A stretch of DNA of 64,000 nucleotides, from NCBI GenBank assembly GCA_002423205.1, contig DIUZ01000026.1:1-64000 (forward strand). Reading direction: 5' to 3'. The DNA is from Micavibrio sp. UBA6145. GTDB lineage: Bacteria; Pseudomonadota; Alphaproteobacteria; Micavibrionales; UBA1664. Both the position numbers and the translations under genes were made by a program. This document shows positions 19,893 through 28,540 of this stretch, one piece after another. The notes beneath the pieces were generated by a model. The model saw nothing but the letters and a program-made list of their open reading frames with translations, was not told the DNA's origin and did no database searches. Within the stretch, counting starts at the first letter, position 1. Each line of letters begins with the position of its first letter.

Positions 19893-21506
19893 TTATTGCT
19901 TCCCATTTTTTACGGTCTCATCCAGTTCGCTTAACGCATCGTTAAGATTGTCCGCGCCCCTCACGGCTTCTGCCTGACGGCGCAGATCTGCGTTTTCTTT
20001 CTTGATGAGCTCGAGCTCGGTACGAAGTTCCTTGATCTGGTAGGACTCGGAAGCGCACTGCGCGACTTTGTGCATGGTGGCACCAAGCGGGGCCTTCCCG
20101 CCATTGAGGCGCAGCTTCTCTTTTTCAGCCTCAAGAAGGCCGATCTTGCGCACCAGGTTCTTGTATTCATCAGTTGCTGCGCACTGCTCAGGCGTCGGCG
20201 TGGCCGCAACCGGGGCTGCGCACACAGGTGCCGGAACAAAGGATGCAGCTGGCTGCTTGACCTCCGACACGACCTGTTCTTCAACCGGGGCCAGCCTGGC
20301 CTTTTCAGCCGCTTCAAGGTCTGACGGCGGTACAACGGGGCATGTCTGGCCCTTGGGGCACGACGGCTGGTTGGAACGCGGCTCATAGGTAAGATTGGCC
20401 TTGCTGTCCGCCATGGCTTCGGATTCCGAAACCGGCGGCTTGGGCGCAACAGCTTTCTTTTTCTTCTTGGGCGCAGGCAGCTTTTCTTCGGCTTTTGCGG
20501 GTTCTTCCACTTTTACAGCTTCAGCAGCCGGGGCGACCGGTGTGGGTGCCGTCGTCGCCGCTGCATCAAGCGGCGTCGGCATCGGCACAGCATCGGCAGG
20601 CGCGCTGACAGGCGGCAGAACATCAGCCGGCGTTTCAGGCGACGGTGCGGGCGTTACACCCAGTGCCGCAGCATCAGCCGGAACCGGTGCGCTCACAGCA
20701 GGTGCGGAAAGAGCAGCCGGTTTGGCGTCAAGCGCAGGCTGCGCGCCATTAACAACAGCATCCTTGGCGGCCTGAACGGCAGCATCAACACTGGCAGGTG
20801 CCAGATCAGCAGCCGGATCAGCAACAAGCGTCGCCGGAGCCGCAGCAGCAGGCACAACCGTTTCTGTCGTGGTGGTGGTCGTTGTCGTATCCGTGGTTGC
20901 GCCATCCGTGGCGGTAACCGACGTTGACGTGGTCGTCGTGGCTTTCGCATCCTTGGTCGTGGACGTCGCGGGCGTGCCGGCAGAAGGTGCCATCTGCGCG
21001 TAATTGCCGTCAGATGAAGCAACCGTACCAGCGCATTTATCAAGCTTGCTGACGACTTTCGAAATCTTGGCGTCGGAGAAGTTATAGTGACGCTCACCAA
21101 TAACGATGTCGAAATTCTTGGCTTTTCTGAAAGCAACAATATCACTGACCGGCACCACGAACGTATCGAACTTGGCCGGGCGGATGGTCATGGAATCAGA
21201 CTGGTCACCGGCGCTTATGGTCACCGGGTAGTCTTTCCAGACATCGAACTGATCGCGGGAGCTGGCAACCGTCAGGTTATAATCGCCGTCCTGGGACGAC
21301 AGGGTCAGGAAAGCGCCGCTGCCGATATATTTGCTGGCACGGCAATCCGCAGCCGCCATTTCCCAGCCATTGCCGGAATTGGGTGCGCTGGCCGTTTTGG
21401 CGCTCGAAAGGGAGAATTGCATCGGTTTTGGCGATTCTGCCTGCGCAGACGCTTCAAAACCAAATGCCATAACCAGGAGCAGAGTGCGGAAGAGGAGAGT
21501 ACGCAT
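19893..21506 (-). CDS. Secreted Pro/Ala-rich protein with C-terminal coiled coil
   Basis: The protein has 537 residues from the ATG at 21506, preceded by AAGGA 11 nt away. An in-frame GTG ten codons earlier is less likely because the signal peptide begins at this ATG (MRTLLFRTLLLVMAFGFEASAQA). The mature part starts with a globular domain of about 160 residues with a single internal Cys pair candidate. A long low-complexity linker rich in Ala, Pro, Thr and Val follows, with a KKKKK patch near the middle. The C-terminus is strongly heptad-like and ends with many Lys/Glu. I do not recognise the family. Its place directly upstream of the giant RTX gene on the same strand, with only a 250-base gap, suggests a periplasmic or envelope helper or a co-regulated surface protein. 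That role is inference only. Confidence 0.8.
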   Translation of the reverse strand: MRTLLFRTLLLVMAFGFEASAQAESPKPMQFSLSSAKTASAPNSGNGWEMAAADCRASKYIGSGAFLTLSSQDGDYNLTVASSRDQFDVWKDYPVTISAGDQSDSMTIRPAKFDTFVVPVSDIVAFRKAKNFDIVIGERHYNFSDAKISKVVSKLDKCAGTVASSDGNYAQMAPSAGTPATSTTKDAKATTTTSTSVTATDGATTDTTTTTTTTETVVPAAAAPATLVADPAADLAPASVDAAVQAAKDAVVNGAQPALDAKPAALSAPAVSAPVPADAAALGVTPAPSPETPADVLPPVSAPADAVPMPTPLDAAATTAPTPVAPAAEAVKVEEPAKAEEKLPAPKKKKKAVAPKPPVSESEAMADSKANLTYEPRSNQPSCPKGQTCPVVPPSDLEAAEKARLAPVEEQVVSEVKQPAASFVPAPVCAAPVAATPTPEQCAATDEYKNLVRKIGLLEAEKEKLRLNGGKAPLGATMHKVAQCASESYQIKELRTELELIKKENADLRRQAEAVRGADNLNDALSELDETVKNGKQ

Positions 21507-21680
21507 TAAGGAGGGATTCCTTACGAGAAAATCCACTTAATCCTACCGATTCATTCGTTTATTACAACACGCTAGAACGGTTTTTAGCATGTACCTTCAA
21601 TGGGGTAGGAGTCATTATCCCCAGATTCCATATATCAGGGTCCAAGCCCTTGATAAATAAGAATAAAGACCCAAAATACC

Positions 21681-21709
21681 CCTTATTCTGCTCATAAGAA
21701 CGAATAAGG
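21681..21709. promoter_or_regulatory. Inverted repeat CCTTATTC-N13-GAATAAGG
   Basis: Perfect 8-bp arms at 21681-21688 and 21702-21709 are separated by 13 bases. Further GAATAA-like words lie just to the left. It could be an operator or an mRNA hairpin upstream of the coiled-coil/RTX genes. No U-tract follows on either strand, so a terminator is less likely. Confidence 0.35.
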
Positions 21710-21715
21710 AATCCC

Positions 21716-21731
21716 TTCCGCGCAAGCGGAA
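21716..21731. promoter_or_regulatory. Hairpin TTCCGC-GCAA-GCGGAA
   Basis: Perfect 6-bp stem closed by GCAA, a GNRA-type tetraloop if transcribed on the + strand (TTGC on the minus strand). It sits only 7 bases from the CCTTATTC/GAATAAGG dyad. Function is unknown; no U-run follows. Confidence 0.3.
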
Positions 21732-21881
21732 ATCGTATGAAAAATGAAAATTATTTAAAATCGTATTCTGCAAATTACCCGGCCTGTATTTTGTCAAATC
21801 CGCCGGCGGCGGCCTGGACCCAGCGCACAAACCCCACAAGAAGCCGACACACTGACCAGCGTCGAAAAACTGATCGCCTGA

Positions 21882-23465
21882 TCAGGCGTTATGGCGTGGC
21901 TTGATACTGGCCAGCAGTTCTGAAAACGCGTCAAACCCAACCGGTTTCACAAGATGATGGTCAAACCCGGCATCACGCGCCGCCTGGCGGTCTTTTTCCT
22001 GCCCCCACCCGGTCTGCGCGATCATCACGGTATTTTTGAATTGCGGATCGGCGCGAAGAACGCGGCAGACTTCATATCCATTCATACCGGGCATGCCGAT
22101 ATCCAGCAAAATAACATCCGGTACTTGATCCTGCGCCATGCGGATCGCCTCCGGCCCGTCATGGGCAACAACAGGCATATGATCCATCATCTCCAGCATC
22201 CAGCTGGTGGTGCGGGCGGAATCAATATTGTCATCCACCACCAGCACACGCAGCGGATCGCCAACCGTTGATGCCGCAACCTCCTGGTCTTCAACAGCTG
22301 GTGTTTCCACCAGCGGAAGGCACACAGTAAACGCGCTCCCCTGCCCCAGGCCATCGCTTTTCACCGATATGCTGCCGTCCTGCAATTCCAGCAATTGCTT
22401 GACCAGCGCAAGACCGATACCAAGCCCGCCCTGTGACTGCGTGCCATCGCGGCGCACTTGTGTAAACAAGTCGAACACGCGCGGCAGCATATCTGCCGGA
22501 ATACCAATACCGTTATCGGCAACGGTTATTTTTGCAAATGCGTTCTCTCTATAGGCTTTCACGTCGATGACGCCGCCGTCCGGCGTGTATTTGGCTGCGT
22601 TGTTTATGAGGTTGGTAACAATCTGTGCCACGCGCGTAATATCCGCGTTGATCCACAAATCCGTATCCGAAATCTCGAGATTCAGGCGATGATTGCCGCT
22701 TTCAACAAGCGGTAAACTCGCCTCCAGCGCCGCCTTGATGGCGGTCTGCGCCTTGATGGGCTTGCGCTCCAGCGCAATTTTCCCCTTGCTGATCCGCGAT
22801 ACATCCAGAAGATCGTCAATCAGCCGCACAAGATGTGTCATCTGGCGATCCATCATACCGCGCAGTTCTTCCGATACTTTTCCGTCCTTCGACATACGCA
22901 TGATCTGCAGACCGTTGCGGATAGGCGCCAGCGGATTACGCAGTTCATGCGCCAGCGTTGCCAGGAAATCATCCTTGCGCCGGTCCTCGTCTTCCAGTGC
23001 CTGCGCATATTGCGCGGCCTTCATATTCATTTCCTCCAGCGCATCGCGCTGCGACGCCACGCGGTTACGCTGCCGGTACAGCTCAATGAAGACATCGACC
23101 TTGCTGCGCAGGATGTCCGTCTCGATCGGCTTGAACAGAAAATCAACCGCCCCCGCTTCGTACCCACGAAAACGGCGCTTGTTGTCTATGGCACCCGCCG
23201 TCAGAAAAATGATCGGCACGCTGCGCGTGCGCTCAATGCCGCGCATAAGCCCGGCCAGTTCATAACCATCCATACCCGGCATCTGCACATCCAGAAGCGC
23301 CAGCGCCACGTCATGCTTGAGTAGTATTTCAAGCGCATCTGCGCCGGTTTTCGCCGTAAGGATAATGATATCCTCCCGGCGCAGTAACGCCTCGAGCGCG
23401 ACCAGATTTTCTTCAAGGTCGTCAACCAGCAGAATATGGACAGGTTTATTCTGTATCATCGACAT
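21882..23465 (-). CDS. Hybrid histidine kinase, REC-HisKA-HATPase-REC
   Basis: A 527-residue soluble protein. Residues of about 9-125 are a receiver with phospho-acceptor D59 (ALLDVQMPGMDG) and the conserved FKP lysine. HisKA follows with H173 in FLATLAHELRNPL, then a HATPase_c domain (N box, DNGIGIP, GLGIGLAL), then a second receiver from about residue 400 (VILLDIGMPGMNG). There is no membrane segment, so input probably comes through the N-terminal receiver from a partner kinase. The start codon (ATG at 23465, or ATG at 23459 in an ATGA overlap) lies inside the end of the cheB-like gene, so it is the last gene of a translationally coupled four-gene operon. It probably relays phosphate within this module. 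Family assignment is secure; the signal is unknown. Confidence 0.95.
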   Translation of the reverse strand: MSMIQNKPVHILLVDDLEENLVALEALLRREDIIILTAKTGADALEILLKHDVALALLDVQMPGMDGYELAGLMRGIERTRSVPIIFLTAGAIDNKRRFRGYEAGAVDFLFKPIETDILRSKVDVFIELYRQRNRVASQRDALEEMNMKAAQYAQALEDEDRRKDDFLATLAHELRNPLAPIRNGLQIMRMSKDGKVSEELRGMMDRQMTHLVRLIDDLLDVSRISKGKIALERKPIKAQTAIKAALEASLPLVESGNHRLNLEISDTDLWINADITRVAQIVTNLINNAAKYTPDGGVIDVKAYRENAFAKITVADNGIGIPADMLPRVFDLFTQVRRDGTQSQGGLGIGLALVKQLLELQDGSISVKSDGLGQGSAFTVCLPLVETPAVEDQEVAASTVGDPLRVLVVDDNIDSARTTSWMLEMMDHMPVVAHDGPEAIRMAQDQVPDVILLDIGMPGMNGYEVCRVLRADPQFKNTVMIAQTGWGQEKDRQAARDAGFDHHLVKPVGFDAFSELLASIKPRHNA

Positions 23466-24037
23466 GACGTAACGTTCCGGGCTAAAAATTCACCAATTTG
23501 TTTTAAAGTCATAAGCGGGGCTTGGGGACATGTTTTTTGGGCCGCGCGGGGCATCATGGGTGCATGCGCCGTTGCCGGGTCCTGGATAATGGCCATACCA
23601 CCCGCATCCACGATACAACGAAGCCCCCTGGCCCCGTCCTCGTTCGCACCAGTGATCAGGATGCCGATCAGCTCACTATTATAGGCATCCACCGCCGTTT
23701 CAAACAGCACATCGATGCTGGGACGGGAAAAAAGCACCTCTTCTTCTGCCGACAAAGACAACAGGCCATCCTTTTCAGGCAGCACATGGTAATTCGGCGG
23801 CGCGATATAGACATGACCGGGCAAAGCCGGTGTCTTGTCTTCAATCTCTTCAATGGCAAGCAGGCATTTCGGCTGCAGAATTTCAGGCAGCAGGCTTTTT
23901 GAATCCGGCGGTATATGCACGACAGCAATGATTGGCACAGAAAATTCTGCCGGCAAGGCGGACAAAATTGTAGTCAGCGCATCGACCGACCCCGCCGACC
24001 CGCCAATCACAATTGCCCTGGCGCTGATCTGGCTCAT
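23456..24037 (-). CDS. cheB: CheB-type methylesterase domain protein, no receiver
   Basis: 193 residues matching only the catalytic half of chemotaxis methylesterase CheB. The expected triad is visible: S14 in GGSAGS, H41 in VVHIPP and D134 in ITGANEDGA, with spacing close to that of enteric CheB. The N-terminal receiver that normally controls CheB is missing. The gene begins in an ATGA overlap with the cheR-like gene and ends inside the next kinase gene. No chemoreceptor, CheA or CheW is nearby, so it probably works with the flanking hybrid kinases rather than in classical chemotaxis. CheB/CheR pairs tied to CHASE3/GAF kinases are a recurring arrangement; the real substrate is not evident. 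Confidence 0.93.
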   Translation of the reverse strand: MSQISARAIVIGGSAGSVDALTTILSALPAEFSVPIIAVVHIPPDSKSLLPEILQPKCLLAIEEIEDKTPALPGHVYIAPPNYHVLPEKDGLLSLSAEEEVLFSRPSIDVLFETAVDAYNSELIGILITGANEDGARGLRCIVDAGGMAIIQDPATAHAPMMPRAAQKTCPQAPLMTLKQIGEFLARNVTSCR

Positions 24038-24861
24038 GACTCGCCCCGCTTCTGGTAGATACGCTCTTCCTTTGCGAAATCAGAAAAGTCACCTGTGCGG
24101 TTGGAGAAACGCAGTGACTCCTTCGCCCCCAGACCAAGAAAACCTTTCCGGCTCAAGGAATCAGCAAAAAGACCAAATGCGCGGTTCTGCAGATCACGAT
24201 CGAAATAGATCAAAACATTGCGGCATGAAATCAACTGCATTTCGCCGAACACCGCGTCCGTCGCAAGACTGTGGTCGGAAAAAACCACGCGTTTGCGCAG
24301 GGATTTATCCAGCGTCACCGCGCCATAGGCCGCCGTATAATAATCAGAGAAGGGGTATTTTCCACCCGCCTTCTGATAATTTTCTGTAAAAAGCTGCACA
24401 CGCGAAAGATCATACACGCCGATCTCCGCTTTCTTGAGCGCTTCCGCGCTGATATCCGTGGCATAGAAAAGTGTCTTGTCTTCCAGACCTTCCTCGCGGA
24501 ACAGGATAACCAGAGAATAAAGCTCCTCTCCGCTGCTGCACCCCGCGACCCACACTTTAAGGGACGGATAGGTGCGCAAATGCGGAATGACTTTTTCACG
24601 AATGGATTTGAAATACGCCGGATCGCGGAACATCTCACTGACCTGCACCGTCAGATAAGACAAAACATCGTTCAGACCCGCCGGATCATGCAGCACATAA
24701 TCCTGCAACTGCGAAAAACTGCGATATCCCAGCTTATCGCGCGCCAGCTTCAGCCGACGACGCACCGACGCCATGGCGTAGCCACGAAAATCGTAATGAT
24801 ATTTCTGGTGAATGGCCTCCAGCAAAAGACCAAGCTCCAGATCTTCCATGGGCGTGGTCAT
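24034..24861 (-). CDS. cheR: CheR-type SAM-dependent methyltransferase
   Basis: 275 residues starting at the ATG at 24861, which forms an ATGA overlap with the upstream kinase stop. An in-frame GTG four codons earlier is less likely. The N-terminal helical domain (YHYDFRGYAMASVRRRL) and SAM-binding domain (VWVAGCSSGEELYS) are typical of CheR. The active-site region ISCRNVLIYFD is present. Family role: methylates glutamates of chemoreceptors with S-adenosylmethionine. Here it is paired with a receiver-less CheB and no receptor, so its target is probably a kinase or adaptor of this sensory module. The C-terminus lacks the TPR or pentapeptide-binding extras seen in some CheR proteins. Confidence 0.95.
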   Translation of the reverse strand: MTTPMEDLELGLLLEAIHQKYHYDFRGYAMASVRRRLKLARDKLGYRSFSQLQDYVLHDPAGLNDVLSYLTVQVSEMFRDPAYFKSIREKVIPHLRTYPSLKVWVAGCSSGEELYSLVILFREEGLEDKTLFYATDISAEALKKAEIGVYDLSRVQLFTENYQKAGGKYPFSDYYTAAYGAVTLDKSLRKRVVFSDHSLATDAVFGEMQLISCRNVLIYFDRDLQNRAFGLFADSLSRKGFLGLGAKESLRFSNRTGDFSDFAKEERIYQKRGES

Positions 24862-27800
24862 CTCGGCATCCACACGCGCACCAGGCTCAGGAGTTTTTCG
24901 ACATCAAGGGGTTTGGCCATGTAGTCATTGGCACCTGCGGCCAGGCATTTCTCCTGGTCGTCTTTCATGGCCTTCGCCGTCAGCATGATGACCGGCAATT
25001 TTCGCCATGCATTATCCTTACGGATTTCGCGTGTCGCGGTAATTCCGTCCATTTCCGGCATCATCACATCCATCAGCACGATGTCGATGGCCGCGTCCTT
25101 GCTGTTTTTGGATTTCGCCAGAACTTCAAGCGCTTCGCGTCCATTGCGGGCAATCTGAACGACGGCGCCGTGTGGTTCGAAGATATTGGTGACGGCATAG
25201 ACATTGCGAATGTCGTCTTCGACCAGAAGAATGCGCCGCCCTTCCAGAATGGAATCCCGGTGACGCGCGCGTTCCAGCATACGCTGCTGTTCCGCCGGCA
25301 ATTCGGATTCGACCTGGTGCAGGAACAACGTGACCTCATCCAGAAGACGCTCGGGCGATTTCGCGCCCTTGATAATGATCGACTTGGAATAACGGCGCAG
25401 TTTCTGCTCATCGCTCTCGGAAAGGTCGCGGCCGGTATAAACAATGACCGGCGGGAAAGAATAAGCATCCGTCTGCGCCAGCGTTTCAAGCAGCGAGTAG
25501 CCAGACGCATCCGGCAGCGACAAATCCAGAACCATGCAATCAAATGTTGTGGCTTTCAGGCGTTCAAGACATTCTGCCGCCGTTCCCACGGCAACAACTT
25601 CCACCTCATGCGACGCCAGAAGCTTGGTCACGCTTTCGCGCTGCACCTGATCATCTTCGACCACCAGAACACGGCGCATATGATGATTCATGCGCGTTTC
25701 CAATTTTTCAAACGCACCCATCAGGTCTTCACGCTTGACGGGTTTGAGCATGTACCCAACGGCCCCGAGTGACAGCGCGGTCTGTGAATAATCATTCGCG
25801 GAAAGCACATGCACCGGGATATGCCGCGTGCGTGCATCGTGTTTTAGACGGTCCAGAACCGACAGGCCTGAGTGGTCAGGCAAACCCACATCGAGCAAAA
25901 CCGCCGATGGCATATATTGACGCACGGCCAGCCAGCCGTCTTCCGCCGTATTGCAGAGGATGCACTGGAACCCCTGTTCATGCGCAAGATCGTACAGGAT
26001 CTTGGCAAACGACGCGTCGTCCTCGATCACCAGAATGGTACGCTTACCAGCCGTAAGCTTACTGCGGTCGTCCGGCACAGGCGGCGCTGCAGGTATCGCT
26101 GTTTCAGCCAGAGCAGGCGCGCTTATCATTTGCGGCGGTGACGACGGACGCATGACCTCGCCCTGCGGTCGAACCAGATCGGCATCATACGTCACAGGCA
26201 GCGTGATGCTGAACGTACTGCCCTTGCCTGCTTCGCTGGTCAGGTCAATTGTACCGCCCAGTAGCCGTGTAAGTTCGCGGCTGATCGAAAGACCAAGCCC
26301 CGTACCGCCGTATTTGCGGCTGATCGTCGAATCCGCCTGGCGGAAGGCATCGAACACCAGACGCTGCTGGTCGGGCGAAATACCAATACCCGTATCCGTT
26401 ACCGCGAAAGACACTTTTCCGTCTGCCGTCTTGCCGATATTCAGGATGACCGATCCCTTGTCGGTAAACTTGATCGCGTTGGACAACAGGTTTTTCAAAA
26501 CCTGTTCCAGACGTTGGCGATCAGTCTCGATATACTCCGGCGCGTTGGGCGCAATCCGGGTTTCAAATTTCAGGCCTTTTTGTTGAGCCAGGGGTTCGAA
26601 AATACGCGATGAATCCGATGCCAGCAATGCCAGCTCGACAGGTGCCGGATTTACATCCATATGCCCGGCCTCGATCTTCGACAGATCAAGGATATCATTA
26701 ATCAGCGTCAGCAGATCGTTGCCCGCGGCCTGAATCGTCTGTGCAAACTTAATCTGTTCGTCCGTCAGATTGCCTTCCTTATTATCAGCCAGAAGCTTGG
26801 CCAGGATCAGCGATGAATTCAGCGGCGTGCGCAGCTCATGCGACATATTGGCAAGAAAGTCGGATTTATACTGGCTCGCCTGTTCCAGTTCCTGCGCCTT
26901 GACCTGTACGATCGCCTTCGCGCGTTGCAGATCGTCACGCTGTGCTTCCAATATTTGGGTCTGCTCTTCCAACTGGCTGTTTGCCTGCTCAAGCTCTGCC
27001 TGCTGCTGTTGCAGAGATTGCTGCGATGATTTCAGCGCCGTGCTTTGCTCTTCCAGCTCTTCATTGGATACACGCAGCTCTTCCGACTGCGTTTGCAATT
27101 CTTCTGACTGGCGTTGGGTTTCTTCAAGAAGATCCTGCAAATGCCCGCGGTAATTGGCCGAGCGCACAGCAACGCCGATGGATTCAGAGGCAATCTCCAG
27201 CATCTTGATGGTTTCAGCATTCGCCTTATGCACAAAACCAAGTTCAAATACGGCATTCACTTCGCCGTCGCTCAGCGCAGGCGCAATGGCAAGGTAACGC
27301 GGCTTGCTCTGGCCGAGCGCGGAACCAAAGCTTAAATAACCATCCGGAACGTCGCTGAGATAAAACGCACGCTTGTCCTTTGCGGCCTGCCCAAGCAGGG
27401 TTTCACCCAGCACAAAATCTTCCGGTGTCGGGCTGTCCGCCGGCACGCCATAAGTTGCCATGCGTAAGAACCGATTACCGCTCTTGGCATAAAACGCACC
27501 AACATGCGCGCCAAAATATTCAGACAAAAACTTCAGAATGGAATCGCCCAATTGTTTTACATCCTGATCACCCAGCATGGCGGACGAAAGACCTGCCTGC
27601 CCTGTTTGCAGCCATGCTTCTCTGCGCCGTGAAACAACGGTGCGGCGGATAAGATAAGCAATCGATGTCGCAAGGAACAGGCCTATCACGGCTGTCAAAA
27701 TCGAACTGACAAGCGTACGCATAAATGCCTGACGCATTTCACCGATGCGCAGATCACGCTGTGTGCTTTCCGCTTGACGAATGTCCCGGACCGTTGAGCG

Positions 27801-28295
27801 AATGGTGTCCATATCGACCTTGCCGCTGTCACGCATCACAACATCACGTGCCGCATCAAACCCCTGGGTGCGGCGCGTCGCAATGGTTTGCTCAAGCTCG
27901 CGCAGTTTGTTGGTAATATGTTTTTTCAATATTGAAAGGCGCGCCATCTGCTCAGGCTTTGCGGCCAGTTCTCCGTCAAGGCGCGCGATGCGGCTGTCAA
28001 TTTCAGCCCGTGCTATAGTATATGGCTCCAGATACCGGTCTTCACCCGTGATGACGTAACCACGCTGGCCTGTTTCAGCATCTTTGATCGACGACAGAAC
28101 ATCATTCAGCGCGGTAATGGAATCATGCGAACTCGTAACCTGTGCCGTCGCAAACTTCAGGACATTGTTGTTCGTATACGCGACGAATCCGGTAACGGCG
28201 AAGAACATGATGACAACGCCAAGACCAAAGGTCATCACCCCGTCGACGACCGCATGCTTGGTGCCCATGTTGGTCGTATTTGTACGGTTAGGCAT
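24858..28295 (-). CDS. CHASE3-GAF hybrid histidine kinase with three receivers
   Basis: A 1,145-residue sensor. A transmembrane helix at about 18-40, a CHASE3 extracellular domain (DAETGQRGYVITGEDRYLEP) and a second helix near 193-213 are followed by a GAF domain. A long Gln/Glu-rich coiled coil (about 390-475) precedes HisKA with H486 (FLANMSHELRTPLN) and HATPase_c (DTGIGISPDQ, GGTGLGLSI). Three receivers start near residues 752, 877 and 1020, each with an acidic pocket (VIEDD, VVEDD, LVEDD) and acceptor Asp (VLLDVGLP, MVLDLSLP, VLMDVMMP). GGGGA before the ATG acts as ribosome-binding site. It is the first gene of the operon with CheR, CheB and a second hybrid kinase. The ligand of CHASE3 is unknown. 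Confidence 0.95.
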   Translation of the reverse strand: MPNRTNTTNMGTKHAVVDGVMTFGLGVVIMFFAVTGFVAYTNNNVLKFATAQVTSSHDSITALNDVLSSIKDAETGQRGYVITGEDRYLEPYTIARAEIDSRIARLDGELAAKPEQMARLSILKKHITNKLRELEQTIATRRTQGFDAARDVVMRDSGKVDMDTIRSTVRDIRQAESTQRDLRIGEMRQAFMRTLVSSILTAVIGLFLATSIAYLIRRTVVSRRREAWLQTGQAGLSSAMLGDQDVKQLGDSILKFLSEYFGAHVGAFYAKSGNRFLRMATYGVPADSPTPEDFVLGETLLGQAAKDKRAFYLSDVPDGYLSFGSALGQSKPRYLAIAPALSDGEVNAVFELGFVHKANAETIKMLEIASESIGVAVRSANYRGHLQDLLEETQRQSEELQTQSEELRVSNEELEEQSTALKSSQQSLQQQQAELEQANSQLEEQTQILEAQRDDLQRAKAIVQVKAQELEQASQYKSDFLANMSHELRTPLNSSLILAKLLADNKEGNLTDEQIKFAQTIQAAGNDLLTLINDILDLSKIEAGHMDVNPAPVELALLASDSSRIFEPLAQQKGLKFETRIAPNAPEYIETDRQRLEQVLKNLLSNAIKFTDKGSVILNIGKTADGKVSFAVTDTGIGISPDQQRLVFDAFRQADSTISRKYGGTGLGLSISRELTRLLGGTIDLTSEAGKGSTFSITLPVTYDADLVRPQGEVMRPSSPPQMISAPALAETAIPAAPPVPDDRSKLTAGKRTILVIEDDASFAKILYDLAHEQGFQCILCNTAEDGWLAVRQYMPSAVLLDVGLPDHSGLSVLDRLKHDARTRHIPVHVLSANDYSQTALSLGAVGYMLKPVKREDLMGAFEKLETRMNHHMRRVLVVEDDQVQRESVTKLLASHEVEVVAVGTAAECLERLKATTFDCMVLDLSLPDASGYSLLETLAQTDAYSFPPVIVYTGRDLSESDEQKLRRYSKSIIIKGAKSPERLLDEVTLFLHQVESELPAEQQRMLERARHRDSILEGRRILLVEDDIRNVYAVTNIFEPHGAVVQIARNGREALEVLAKSKNSKDAAIDIVLMDVMMPEMDGITATREIRKDNAWRKLPVIMLTAKAMKDDQEKCLAAGANDYMAKPLDVEKLLSLVRVWMPR

Positions 28296-28540
28296 ACTGG
28301 TTTCCCCGCGTTTGATATGAATGCGCTTAAGTCCATGATTTTTATTACTTAATCATCTGAAAAGAAAGAAACTTTTTTCGCCGCTTGTGTTGATACCCGG
28401 CACCATAGAGCGCCTATTTGCCTCCCAATCATTGAAAATCAGCCATCTTTGAAAAAGTTCCTGAACTGCGACAAAATTTTTTTGGTGTTGTAATTGCAAA
28501 CATATTCAAAAAAACCTGTGGTTGGGATACAGGTGAATGT
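28296..28540. other. Divergent promoter region between two sensor loci
   Basis: 245 bases without a supported gene separate the minus-strand CHASE3 kinase operon from the plus-strand ethylene-receptor-like kinase. The AT-rich half (28440-28520) carries the best promoter candidate and a short dyad, listed separately. Confidence 0.5.
28449..28477 (+). promoter_or_regulatory. Candidate promoter TTGAAA-N17-CAAAAT with internal dyad
   Basis: TTGAAA (28449-28454) and CAAAAT (28472-28477) are separated by 17 bases, upstream of the ethylene-receptor-like kinase. The spacer contains a perfect 12-bp palindrome AGTTCCTGAACT (28456-28467), a plausible operator. The -10 match is only 4 of 6. Confidence 0.35.

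Larger units (their letters stand above)
21507..21881. other. Intergenic region with two inverted repeats
   Basis: About 375 bases without a supported gene lie between two minus-strand genes. It must hold the promoter of the coiled-coil/RTX pair and the end of the sensor operon. An AT-rich stretch with repeated GAATAA/TTATTC elements at 21655-21710 and two dyads stand out; these are listed separately. A short open frame in this interval has no family resemblance or ribosome-binding site and is not called. Confidence 0.5.

Noticed and set aside
19667..19906. 79-residue minus-strand frame between the RTX and coiled-coil genes
   Set aside because: It overlaps the end of the upstream gene, has no family resemblance or ribosome-binding site, and lies in the RTX leader.
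20068..20775. Plus-strand frames rich in Ala/Gly/Ser opposite the coiled-coil gene
   Set aside because: They mirror the Pro/Ala-rich linker of the real minus-strand gene, which has a signal peptide and coiled coil.
21615..21839. 74-residue minus-strand frame in the intergenic region
   Set aside because: It crosses both dyads, has no ribosome-binding site and unusual composition; more likely regulatory DNA.
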